DNA from: Paludibacteraceae bacterium
GTDB lineage: Bacteria > Bacteroidota > Bacteroidia > Bacteroidales > Paludibacteraceae
Length of the DNA stretch: 64,000 bases
Direction: 5' to 3'
NCBI GenBank assembly: GCA_017647145.1
Contig: JAGCLD010000032.1
Coordinates: 47,096 to 111,095 of the forward strand
Position numbers and translations under genes: made by a program. The notes under the pieces are model-generated. The model made no database searches, was not told where the DNA came from, and worked only from the letters and a program-made list of their open reading frames with translations. Shown here piece after piece: positions 7,690 through 15,886 of the stretch (position 1 is its first letter; each line of letters opens with the position of its first letter).

Positions 7690-8988
7690 TTATTGATGTG
7701 TGATTTGTGTGTACACTTGTTGCATTTTGTTGTTGATTTGTTGGGTGCAGAGGTTTCCTATGCTTCCTTGGTGTGTGTGGTGTACTTGTCGTGTGGGTTT
7801 ATAGGTTTTGTTTTGTACTTGCATTCCGATGGTTTTGTATGCGTCTCTGAATGGCATTCCGTTGATTACTAATTGATTGACGTCTTCTACTGTGAAGAGA
7901 TAATCGTATTTTTCATCGGACAGGATGTTTTTGTTGATTTGTATGTTGCTCACCATGAATGTGGTCATATCGATACAGTTTTTTAGTTCGACTATTGCCG
8001 GGAAGATGATGTCTTTGAGTAGTTGCAGGTCTCGTTGATATCCTAAGGGCAGGTTGGTTGTGAGCAGTGACACTTCATTGGGGATGGCTTGTAGTCTGTT
8101 GCATTTTCCTCTGATGATTTCGAATACGTCGGGATTTTTCTTGTGAGGCATAATGCTGGAGCCTGTGGTGAGTTCGTCGGGCAATGAAATGAATGCGTAG
8201 TTTTGTGACATGAACAGACATGCATCCATTGCGAATTTTCCGATTGTGGATGCTACGGATGCGATTGCGTATGCCAGACTCCGTTCTGTTTTTCCTCTGC
8301 TCATTTGTGCTGCCACTACGTTGTAGTGCATGTGTTGAAAGTTAAGTAGTTCGGTGGTCATTTGTCGGTTGATGGGGAAGGATGATCCATATCCGGCAGC
8401 CGAGCCGAGTGGGTTTTGGTTGGCTATGTTGTGGGCAGCGAGGAGCATTTGCATGTCGTCAATGAGTGTTTCGGCATAGGCTCCAAACCATAGTCCAAAG
8501 GAGGATGGCATCGCTATTTGCATGTGTGTGTAGCCCGGCATGAGGATGTCTTTGTTTGCGTCGCTTGTGGCTTGTAGTGTGTTGAAGAGTGTCATTACTT
8601 TTTCGGCAATGAATTTTATTTCTTCTCTCATGAACAGTTTCAGGTCCACCAATACTTGGTCGTTACGTGAACGTCCTGAATGTATTTTTTTTCCGATGTC
8701 GCCTAATTTTTTGGTTAGCAGGTATTCAACTTCGGAGTGTACATCTTCAATTCCATCTTCAATCGTGAATTTTCCGTTGTTGATGTCAGTGAGGATTTCT
8801 TTAAGTGCATTGTGTAGTGTGGTGAGTTCTGTAGGTGTTATGAGTCCAATAGATTCCAGCATTGTGATGTGTGCAATTGAGCCTTGCACGTCATATTTTG
8901 CGAGTGAGAGATCGAGTAGTCGGTCATTGCCGACAGTAAATTCATCTACTCGTTGGTTTTCTTCATATCCTTTATCCCAGAGTTTCAT
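7690..8988 (-). CDS. argH: Argininosuccinate lyase
   Basis: A 432-residue fumarase/aspartase-superfamily enzyme that splits argininosuccinate into arginine and fumarate, the last step of arginine synthesis. The signature GSSIMPHKKNPDVFEIIRGK is intact, as are the HSGRSRNDQV and MPGYTHMQIAMPSSFG regions that line the active site. It is the last gene of the arginine operon; its ATG overlaps the stop of the upstream deacylase gene by 4 bp (ATGA), consistent with translational coupling. The C-terminal 40 residues are hydrophilic and not obviously conserved. Confidence 0.96.
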   Translation of the reverse strand: MKLWDKGYEENQRVDEFTVGNDRLLDLSLAKYDVQGSIAHITMLESIGLITPTELTTLHNALKEILTDINNGKFTIEDGIEDVHSEVEYLLTKKLGDIGKKIHSGRSRNDQVLVDLKLFMREEIKFIAEKVMTLFNTLQATSDANKDILMPGYTHMQIAMPSSFGLWFGAYAETLIDDMQMLLAAHNIANQNPLGSAAGYGSSFPINRQMTTELLNFQHMHYNVVAAQMSRGKTERSLAYAIASVASTIGKFAMDACLFMSQNYAFISLPDELTTGSSIMPHKKNPDVFEIIRGKCNRLQAIPNEVSLLTTNLPLGYQRDLQLLKDIIFPAIVELKNCIDMTTFMVSNIQINKNILSDEKYDYLFTVEDVNQLVINGMPFRDAYKTIGMQVQNKTYKPTRQVHHTHQGSIGNLCTQQINNKMQQVYTQITHQ

Positions 8989-10088
8989 AAATTATTTGCT
9001 AAAGTTTGAATGTATTTGTTGTAATAGTTAATTGCGTGTTCAATTTCGTGGAGTTCTATATATTCGTTTTTGCTGTGTGAGCGCTCTGATTTGCCCGGTC
9101 CAACTTTGATGGAAGGGAAGGGCATTAGTGCCATGTCGGATGTGGTGGGTGAGACAAAAAGCGTGCTTCCCATTTGTTGTGCAGCTATGATTAGTGGATG
9201 ATTGTGGCTGATGGAAGATGCGCGGATGTGTGTGGAGCGTGGTGTGAGTTTTGAGGAGAGTTTTTCTTGTAGCATGCTCACGAGTTCTTCGTTGGTGTAG
9301 GCATCTGTTGTGCGGATGTCTATCACGAAATGGCATTGATCGGGCACGACGTTGTGTTGAAAACCAGCTTGTATTTGTGTGACATTGATGGTGATGGGAC
9401 CTAATAGTTTTGACTGTTTGTCAAAATGAAGGTGTTGCAGTGTTTGTATGTCTGTGAGTGCTTTGTAGATTGCGTTTTCACCTTCATTGCGTGCGGCATG
9501 TCCTCTGATGCCTTGTGCATGTGCATCAATGACTACTAATCCTCTTTCTCCGATAGCAATGTTCATTCCTGTGGGCTCTCCCACTATTGCCATATCAATG
9601 TTTATGCCTTGTTGTTGCCACAATGGCAGCATGGACCGAATACCTTTACTTCCGGATATTTCTTCTTCGGCACTGAGGAGCAGGATGAGATTAAAGGGCA
9701 GGGGGGTGGAGTGGTAGTGGCAGAAGGTGGTGAGGAGGCTGACTACTGATGCACCTGCATCATTGCTGCCTAATCCATAGAGTCTGTTGTCATTGCGAAT
9801 AGGTGTGAATGGAGGATAAATAGCATCTTCTGATGATTTTGCTTCATCTTCTATATTCCATGGTTTGACGGTGTCGTGGTGAGAGTTTAAAAGGAGGGTT
9901 GGCTTACGCGCGTCGTAATGGCCTGCACATGCCCACACATTGTTGTAGTGTCGATGGGGAGTGATTCCTTGTTTTTGTAGGAAATCAACTAATAAATCGG
10001 CTGTCGCATCTTCTTCTCGTGAGAGGGATGGCGTAGATATGAGTTGTTCTAAGAGTAGGGCGGCTTCTATGTGTGTGAGTGGTGCCAT
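8985..10088 (-). CDS. argE: M20-family N-acyl-ornithine deacylase (ArgE-type)
   Basis: A 367-residue zinc peptidase-fold deacylase. It contains LLNSHHDTV (first metal ligand His and catalytic Asp), GSNDAGASVVSLL (bridging Asp), SAEEEISGSKG (catalytic and metal-binding Glu) and the VGEPTGMNIAIGERG segment. It would remove the N-acyl group from N-acylornithine or N-acylcitrulline. Because the transcarbamylase next to it is of the Bacteroidetes succinylornithine type, the physiological substrate is probably N-acyl- (likely succinyl-) citrulline, not acetylornithine (inference). Overlaps argH by 4 bp; starts 12 bp after the argB stop. Confidence 0.92.
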   Translation of the reverse strand: MAPLTHIEAALLLEQLISTPSLSREEDATADLLVDFLQKQGITPHRHYNNVWACAGHYDARKPTLLLNSHHDTVKPWNIEDEAKSSEDAIYPPFTPIRNDNRLYGLGSNDAGASVVSLLTTFCHYHSTPLPFNLILLLSAEEEISGSKGIRSMLPLWQQQGINIDMAIVGEPTGMNIAIGERGLVVIDAHAQGIRGHAARNEGENAIYKALTDIQTLQHLHFDKQSKLLGPITINVTQIQAGFQHNVVPDQCHFVIDIRTTDAYTNEELVSMLQEKLSSKLTPRSTHIRASSISHNHPLIIAAQQMGSTLFVSPTTSDMALMPFPSIKVGPGKSERSHSKNEYIELHEIEHAINYYNKYIQTLANNL

Positions 10089-10100
10089 GTGTGTGAGTGC

Positions 10101-10874
10101 TTATAATTGTATGGTGGTGCCGGATGGTTGATCAACCTTGTCGGCATGTGTGATTATTACTCGCTTTACACCTTTTTTGAGGGCAGCAAATGCGTTTTCT
10201 ATTTTTGGAATCATGCCTTTTGCCACAATTCCTGTTGAGCGTAGATGTTGGTAGGACCGTTCGTCGAGCAATGGAATAACAGAGTCGGGACGAGTGATGT
10301 CTTCCATAACGCCTGCTAATTCAAAACAAAATATAAGATTAACCTCTGTTTTTGCTGCCATGGACACTGCTATGGCAGATGCAATGCTGTCGGCATTACT
10401 ATTGAGCATGCTGCCTTGTTGGTCGTGTGTGAGGGCACAAAATACGGGAGTGAGTCCGGCGTTTAATAATGTGGAAATAATCTCAGTGTTTACTTCGCTT
10501 GCGTTGATGTCGCCCACGTATCCGTAGTCAATAGGAGTGGCTGATCGGCGTTGTGCAGGGATAATATTTGCATCGGCTCCGGAGAGTCCGATGGCGTTGC
10601 ATCCTGCAGCTTGTAGTTGGGCAACAATGGATTTGTTGATTAAGCCTCCATAGACCATGCATACCACCTCCAATGTGTGTTTGTCTGTGATGCGACGTCC
10701 GTCAATCATTTGCGTTGGAAATCCCAATTTAGTAGTTATTTCAGTGGCTATTTTACCACCTCCATGAATCAGTATTTTAGGAGATGGTATGTTAGCGAAT
10801 TTCTGTATAAAGTCTTTTAGGACAATGGGATTGTCAATGACGTTTCCCCCAATTTTTACAACGGATAGTTTCAT
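10101..10874 (-). CDS. argB: N-acylglutamate kinase (ArgB family)
   Basis: A 257-residue amino-acid kinase-fold enzyme that phosphorylates N-acetyl- or N-succinylglutamate. The nucleotide and substrate loops are visible: SVVKIGGNVIDNP at the N-terminus, LIHGGGKIATEIT, the GLSGADANII segment and a C-terminal GMIPKIENAFAALKKGV. Length is typical for non-feedback-controlled ArgB (about 255-260); it lacks the N-terminal kinked helix of arginine-sensitive hexameric forms. Central gene of the arginine operon, 9 bp after the transcarbamylase gene. Confidence 0.94.
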   Translation of the reverse strand: MKLSVVKIGGNVIDNPIVLKDFIQKFANIPSPKILIHGGGKIATEITTKLGFPTQMIDGRRITDKHTLEVVCMVYGGLINKSIVAQLQAAGCNAIGLSGADANIIPAQRRSATPIDYGYVGDINASEVNTEIISTLLNAGLTPVFCALTHDQQGSMLNSNADSIASAIAVSMAAKTEVNLIFCFELAGVMEDITRPDSVIPLLDERSYQHLRSTGIVAKGMIPKIENAFAALKKGVKRVIITHADKVDQPSGTTIQL

Positions 10875-10883
10875 GTTTTCTTG

Positions 10884-11837
10884 CTACATAGATTCTAAAA
10901 GACGCTTGATGACTACTTGGGCTGATATTTCGCGATTAGCAGCTTCTTGGATTACTAAACTGTTAGGTGATTCGATGACTGCATCCGTTACAATAACATT
11001 GCGTCGCACCGGCAGACAATGCATGAAGAATCCGTTGTTGGTGAGTGCCATTTTTTCTTCTGTAATGGTCCATGACGGGTCGTTGCAGAGGATTTTTCCG
11101 TAGTTAGGATCGGCATAAGGTGCCCAGTTTTTGGCATACACAAAATCAGCATTTTCCAAAGCTTTGTTCTGATTGTATTCAATCAGTGCTTTTCTGGCAA
11201 ACTGAGGTGCCAATTCATAGCCCTTGGGATGGGTGATGACAAAATCATAGTCAGTGGCATTCATCCATTGGGCAAATGAGTTGGGCACAGCCTGTGGCAG
11301 GGCTTTGGGGTGGGGAGCCCATGTGAGCACTACTTTTGGGCGTTCAGTGCGCTTGTGTTCTTCAATGGTAATGAGGTCGGCAAATGCTTGCAATGGATGT
11401 ACTGTGGCCGACTCCATGCTGAACACCGGTTTTCCTGAATAACGAATGAATTGTTGCAGGATTTTTTCAGAATAATCATCCTCCTTATTTTCGTATTTGG
11501 CAAATGAGCGTACACCGATTATGTCACAAAATGAGCCCATTACCGGGATGGCTTCCAATAAGTGTTCGCTTTTGTCACCGTCCATCACAACTCCCCGTTC
11601 GGTTTCTAATTTCCATGCCCCTTGATTAACATCCAAAACCATTACATTCATGCCTAAGTTCATTGCGGCTTTTTGGGTGCTGAGACGTGTGCGTAAACTA
11701 TTGTTGAAGAAAATCATCAATAATGTTTTGTTTTTGCCGAGGTGTTGATAGTTATAACGATTTTGTTTTACCTCTAATGCTTCGCGAATGGCATCTTGTA
11801 GGTTGCCGATATCTTGTACTCTCAAAAATTGTTTCAT
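10884..11837 (-). CDS. argF': N-succinylornithine (acylornithine) transcarbamylase
   Basis: A 317-residue transcarbamylase of the acylornithine branch. The carbamoyl-phosphate loop is SLRTR and the C-terminal site HCLPVRRN. The protein has the sequence style of the Bacteroides fragilis enzyme known to use N-succinylornithine: GAWKLETERGVVMDGDK followed by EAIPVMGSF. In the characterised enzymes a proline in this EAIPVMG stretch (about residue 98 here) replaces the glutamate of Xanthomonas acetylornithine transcarbamylase and sets succinyl specificity; the proline is present. It therefore likely makes N-succinylcitrulline. Neighbours on both sides belong to the same pathway. Confidence 0.93.
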   Translation of the reverse strand: MKQFLRVQDIGNLQDAIREALEVKQNRYNYQHLGKNKTLLMIFFNNSLRTRLSTQKAAMNLGMNVMVLDVNQGAWKLETERGVVMDGDKSEHLLEAIPVMGSFCDIIGVRSFAKYENKEDDYSEKILQQFIRYSGKPVFSMESATVHPLQAFADLITIEEHKRTERPKVVLTWAPHPKALPQAVPNSFAQWMNATDYDFVITHPKGYELAPQFARKALIEYNQNKALENADFVYAKNWAPYADPNYGKILCNDPSWTITEEKMALTNNGFFMHCLPVRRNVIVTDAVIESPNSLVIQEAANREISAQVVIKRLLESM

Positions 11838-11867
11838 TGTAGGATGGTAATAAATAGAAAAAAATAG

Positions 11868-12989
11868 TTACAACATACTTTTTAATGTTGTTATAAATAC
11901 ATTGGCTTGTTCGTGGGTTATGGATAGGGCAGGAAGTAGTCGTATGGTATTGTTGCCGGCTCCTCCTGTAAATATATGCTTTTCGAAGACTAATCGCTTT
12001 CGTAGTTCGCTTGCATTGCCTTCTATGTCTATTCCAATCATGAGTCCTTTGCCTCGTATCTCTTTGAGTTGAGGTATTTTGGATAATTCGGACAATAGAT
12101 ATTCTCCGACCATTCGTGCGTTCTCGATGAGTTGTTCTTGTTCTATTACGTCAAGCACCGCAATTGCAGCCACACATGCTAAATGATTGCCTCCAAATGT
12201 AGTGCCGAGCATTCCCGCTTTTGCTTCAAAGTGAGGTGCAATCAATACTCCTCCAATAGGGAAACCATTAGCCATCCCTTTGGCGCATGTAATCAAGTCG
12301 GGACGAATGTTGGCGTGTTGGTGTGCGAAGAATTTACCGGTTCTTCCATAGCCGGATTGAATCTCATCTAAAATGAGCACAACACCCTTTTCTTCCGTCA
12401 ATTGACGCAGCTCTTGAAGAAATTGAGGGGTGGGACAATGGATGCCTGCCACACCTTGTATGCCTTCGATGATAACAGCTGCATACTTGCCGGTTTCTAA
12501 TTGTGTTCTGACCGCTTGAATGTCATTGAGTGCTACAAAATCCACCTTATCTGTTGTGTTGAACGGGGCTTGGATTTTAGGATTGTCAGTAGCGGCTACA
12601 GCACCGGATGTGCGTCCATGAAAAGCTTTGTTGAAGGCAAGTATCTTTTCTTTTCCTGTGTGAAAAGAGGCTAATTTGAGCGCATTTTCGTTGGCTTCGG
12701 CACCTGAGTTGCACAAAAACAACTTATAATCTTCATAACCTGACAGCTTACCTAATTTCTCAGCTAAGGTGTGTTGCAGCGAATTTTGCACTGAATTGGA
12801 ATAAAATCCAATTTTGTTGAGTTGTTCGGTCAAACTTTTCACATAGTGAGGATGGCAATGCCCGATAGAAATAACGGCATGTCCGCCATATAGGTCTAAA
12901 TAGGGCGTATTGTCTGTGTCATAAACATAGCTGCCGGCACCTCTAACGGGTTCTACATCATATAATGCGTAAACTTCAAATAAATCCAT
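11868..12989 (-). CDS. argD: N-acylornithine aminotransferase (ArgD family)
   Basis: A 373-residue class-III PLP aminotransferase. It has GGHAVISIGHCHPHYV, the NSGAEANENALKLA phosphate-binding segment, LDEIQSGYGRTGKFFA with the PLP-pyridine Asp and ITCAKGMANGFPIGGVL with the Schiff-base lysine. It transfers an amino group from glutamate to N-acylglutamate semialdehyde. Typical ArgD proteins are near 390-400 residues, so this is at the short end but complete. Lies 14 bp after argC and 30 bp before the transcarbamylase gene. Confidence 0.94.
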   Translation of the reverse strand: MDLFEVYALYDVEPVRGAGSYVYDTDNTPYLDLYGGHAVISIGHCHPHYVKSLTEQLNKIGFYSNSVQNSLQHTLAEKLGKLSGYEDYKLFLCNSGAEANENALKLASFHTGKEKILAFNKAFHGRTSGAVAATDNPKIQAPFNTTDKVDFVALNDIQAVRTQLETGKYAAVIIEGIQGVAGIHCPTPQFLQELRQLTEEKGVVLILDEIQSGYGRTGKFFAHQHANIRPDLITCAKGMANGFPIGGVLIAPHFEAKAGMLGTTFGGNHLACVAAIAVLDVIEQEQLIENARMVGEYLLSELSKIPQLKEIRGKGLMIGIDIEGNASELRKRLVFEKHIFTGGAGNNTIRLLPALSITHEQANVFITTLKSML

Positions 12990-13003
12990 GGGTATTCATG
13001 TGT

Positions 13004-13969
13004 TTAGAATGCACTGGCTTTGAGGTGTAATCCACTCTTTTCGTCCAATGCAAAGATTAGGTTCATATTTTCTATTGCTTGTCCACTCGCTCCTTTGAGC
13101 AGGTTGTCGATGGCTGATGTGATGTGTAACATGTTGTTGTGTTTTTCTACATGTAGCAATGCCTTGTTGGTGTTAATCACTTGTTTTAAGTCGATACTCT
13201 TGTCAGCCACAAATGTAAACATCGCGTCAGCGTAGTAGTTTTTATACAATTCCACTGCTTCTTGCTCGGAAAGTGTGGTTTGGGTATATACGGAAGCAAA
13301 TATGCCACGCGTGAAATCACCGCGCATAGGCACAAAGTGTATGTCGTGTGCGTAAGTAGGTTGCAAGCAATGGAGTGTGCGATTGATTTCAATCAGATGT
13401 TGGTGCTGAAAAGCCTTGTACACAGATATGTTGTCGTTTCTCCAAGAGAAATGGGTTGTAGCTCCGGGCTTCACTCCTGCTCCGGTAGAGCCGGTGATGG
13501 CTGTGACGTGGATGTCATCTTGGAGTAGGCCTTGGGCAGCCAATGGAAGGAGTGCCAATTGGATGGCTGTGGCAAAACAGCCGGGATTAGCCACATATTT
13601 GCAACAACGTATGCGTTGGCGTTGCCACTCAGGCAGACCATAGACATAGCCATGGGACTCATCACGATAATCTTGTGCCAAATCAATTATTCTGAGATGC
13701 TCAGGTGCAGTGTGGCTTTGCCAAAATTCGCTGCTCTTGCCATGACCTGAACAGAGAAAGAGGACATCAATGTTTTGCAAATCAATCTCCTGAGTGAAAC
13801 ATAATTCAGTCTCTCCATATAGCCCGCAATGTACGGATGACAAGGTGTTTCCGGCATTGCTTTCGGAATGTACAAACAGAATCTCAGCGTGGGGATGGTG
13901 TAGGAGCAGGCGTAGCAATTCACCTGCAGTGTAACCGGCTCCTCCTATAATACCTACTTTTATCTTCAT
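13004..13969 (-). CDS. argC: N-acyl-gamma-glutamyl-phosphate reductase
   Basis: A 321-residue NADPH-dependent reductase from the ATG at 13969, giving MKIKVGIIGGAGYTAGELLR, the expected Rossmann start. The catalytic cysteine is in ANPGCFATAIQLALL. The frame extends upstream to an ATG at 14005, but those 12 residues overlap argG and are not conserved in style, so 13969 is preferred; this start is one base past the argG stop, suggesting coupled translation. Product feeds argD. Confidence 0.94.
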   Translation of the reverse strand: MKIKVGIIGGAGYTAGELLRLLLHHPHAEILFVHSESNAGNTLSSVHCGLYGETELCFTQEIDLQNIDVLFLCSGHGKSSEFWQSHTAPEHLRIIDLAQDYRDESHGYVYGLPEWQRQRIRCCKYVANPGCFATAIQLALLPLAAQGLLQDDIHVTAITGSTGAGVKPGATTHFSWRNDNISVYKAFQHQHLIEINRTLHCLQPTYAHDIHFVPMRGDFTRGIFASVYTQTTLSEQEAVELYKNYYADAMFTFVADKSIDLKQVINTNKALLHVEKHNNMLHITSAIDNLLKGASGQAIENMNLIFALDEKSGLHLKASAF

Positions 13970-13970
13970 G

Positions 13971-15176
13971 TTACAAAATTCTTGGTTCGTCGGGGTGAAT
14001 GCCATAATACATGCGAAGAGGTGTGCTGGTCACTTTAATAAAACCTTTAGCTTCATCTGAAGTCCAGCCACGTTGCATTTCGCCATATTCTCCTAATTTG
14101 CTCTTGGTTAAGTCGTCCGGACTATCTACACCTACGGTTTGAAAACTGTATGGACGTAGTTGTAATATGGCTGTGCCATTTACATTGCGTTGTGAACTGG
14201 TGAGCATAGCTTCCATGTCGGGCATCACAGGCTCCAGATACTGACTCTCATGTAAGAATGCACCATACCAGTTGGCTATCTGATCTTTCCAGTATTGTTG
14301 CCACTTGCTGAGTGTGCTTTTTTCGAGCAAACGATGTGCTTCAATAATCAATTTGGGCGCTGCGGCCTCAAAGGCCACACGGCCTTTAATGCCAATGATG
14401 GTGTCGCCCACATTGCAGTCGCGTCCAATGGCGTATGCGGAGCCTATTTCCTCTATCTTTTGGATAGCCTTAATTTTATCTTCAAATACTTCGCCATTTA
14501 CAGCATAAATCTCTCCTTGTTTAAACTCAATGCGCAGTTCAGATGGTTCTTCTGCAGTGGCATGTTTTAGGTAGGCTTCTTCAGGAAGACCTTGTGTGGG
14601 GTCAAGCAATTCGCCCCCGCAAATGCTGGTGCCCCAAATGCCTACATTATAAGAGTATTTTAATTTAGTAAAATCGGCATGAAATCCGTTAGCGTTGAGA
14701 TAATCAACTTCTTCCTGACGACTCAATGCTTTGTCGCGTGTGAGTGTGATGATTTCTACTCCAGGTGCCATCACTAAGAAGGTCATATCAAAACGTATCT
14801 GATCATTTCCCGCTCCTGTACTACCGTGAGCAATAGCATCAGCCCCAATCTCATTGGCATAACGAGCAATGGCCATGGCTTGAAAGATGCGTTCGGAAGA
14901 AACAGAGATGGGGTAGCAATTATTACGCAAAACATTACCAAATATCATGTATTTGAGGCTCTTTTCGTAATACTCCTGTGTCACATCAAGCGTCACATAT
15001 TTTGTGGCCCCTAATTTATACGCATTCTCTTCATTTTGCTTAAGTTGTTCCGGAGAAAATCCTCCGGTGTTAGCACACGCTGCATATACTTCATATCCTT
15101 TTTCTTTGGCTAAATACATCACAGTGTAAGATGTATCCAAGCCGCCGCTGTAAGCGACTACTACTTTTTTACTCAT
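13971..15176 (-). CDS. argG: Argininosuccinate synthase
   Basis: A 401-residue ATP-pyrophosphatase-fold enzyme that joins citrulline and aspartate. The PP-loop AYSGGLDTSYTV is at the N-terminus, followed by GSTGAGNDQIRFDMTF and SYNVGIWGTSICGGELLDP. The sequence belongs to the divergent type seen in Bacteroidetes. The frame can be opened two codons earlier with TTG (15182), but the ATG at 15176 gives MSKKVVVAYSGG and is preferred. It follows the N-acyltransferase gene by 39 bp. Confidence 0.94.
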   Translation of the reverse strand: MSKKVVVAYSGGLDTSYTVMYLAKEKGYEVYAACANTGGFSPEQLKQNEENAYKLGATKYVTLDVTQEYYEKSLKYMIFGNVLRNNCYPISVSSERIFQAMAIARYANEIGADAIAHGSTGAGNDQIRFDMTFLVMAPGVEIITLTRDKALSRQEEVDYLNANGFHADFTKLKYSYNVGIWGTSICGGELLDPTQGLPEEAYLKHATAEEPSELRIEFKQGEIYAVNGEVFEDKIKAIQKIEEIGSAYAIGRDCNVGDTIIGIKGRVAFEAAAPKLIIEAHRLLEKSTLSKWQQYWKDQIANWYGAFLHESQYLEPVMPDMEAMLTSSQRNVNGTAILQLRPYSFQTVGVDSPDDLTKSKLGEYGEMQRGWTSDEAKGFIKVTSTPLRMYYGIHPDEPRIL

Positions 15177-15215
15177 AATCAATAATACTTTACCTAAGAA
15201 ATACTAAAAGAAAAT

Positions 15216-15764
15216 CTATTTCCCGACATTGTCCGGGTCTGATGGGTCAAACAACATGCCGGTGCAAATGCATCTCACCTTGTTGTTGCGCAACAAAACA
15301 TCGTAGTTGCAACATCCCTCACAGCCTTTCCAAAACTCCTCATCATCGGTCAATTCAGAAAATGTAACAGGCTTATAACCAATCTTTGTGTTCATTTTCA
15401 TAACCGGAAGGGAGGTGGTGATGCTGAATATTTTTGCGGTTGGAAATCGTCGTCGGGCAAGTTCAAAAGTCTTTTCTTTAATACGACTGGCAAGACCTTG
15501 ACCACGATAATCAGGATCTACAATCAAGCCTGATGTGGCGACAAAATCGTCATGTCCCCAACTTTCAATGTAACTGAATCCAACTAATTTCTCACCCTCT
15601 AAAGCTACAACAGCTTTGCCATTGCACATTTTTTCTGTAATGTAGAGAGGAGAACGTTTAGCTATGCCTGTTCCGCGCTTCAAGGCAGACTCATAGATGA
15701 GCTGGCACACCAATTCAGAATACTTTGTATGCTCTTCTGTGGCATACATCACTTCAATTTCCAT
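15216..15764 (-). CDS. GNAT-family N-acyltransferase, probable N-acylglutamate synthase of the arginine operon
   Basis: A 182-residue protein with a GNAT acyl-CoA-binding core: VALEGEKLVGFSYI, then ATSGLIVDPDYRGQGLASRI with the Q/RxxGxG/A pyrophosphate loop. It has a cysteine-rich C-terminus (WKGCEGCCNYDVLL, CICTGMLFD) that could bind metal. It is the first gene of an operon that otherwise holds every enzyme from acylglutamate to arginine but no ArgA or ArgJ, so it is the obvious candidate for the first, N-acylating step. I recall that a GNAT protein in this position was proposed from fitness data to be the N-succinylglutamate synthase of Bacteroides thetaiotaomicron; that recollection is not checked. 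Promoter directly upstream. Confidence 0.8.
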   Translation of the reverse strand: MEIEVMYATEEHTKYSELVCQLIYESALKRGTGIAKRSPLYITEKMCNGKAVVALEGEKLVGFSYIESWGHDDFVATSGLIVDPDYRGQGLASRIKEKTFELARRRFPTAKIFSITTSLPVMKMNTKIGYKPVTFSELTDDEEFWKGCEGCCNYDVLLRNNKVRCICTGMLFDPSDPDNVGK

Positions 15765-15815
15765 ACTCTAATACCTAATTATATAAATAAATGTTAACAA
15801 CACATAAATCTTTTA

Positions 15816-15847
15816 CAAAAGTAGTGAAAAGTAAGGAAAAAGACAAA
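15816..15847 (-). promoter_or_regulatory. Promoter of the arginine operon
   Basis: TTTG (15844-15847), 20 bp, TACTTTTG (15816-15823) on the minus strand. Predicted start near 15808, 44 bases before the acyltransferase ATG. No obvious ARG-box palindrome was seen, and no argR gene is in the window. Confidence 0.7.
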
Positions 15848-15886
15848 TAAAGTTACTTTTTTTCTCTATTTTATTCGTTTGTAGGG

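Noticed and set aside
15765..15886. ARG box or ArgR site upstream of the arginine operon
   Set aside because: No clear palindromic ARG-box-like sequence; only the promoter could be supported.
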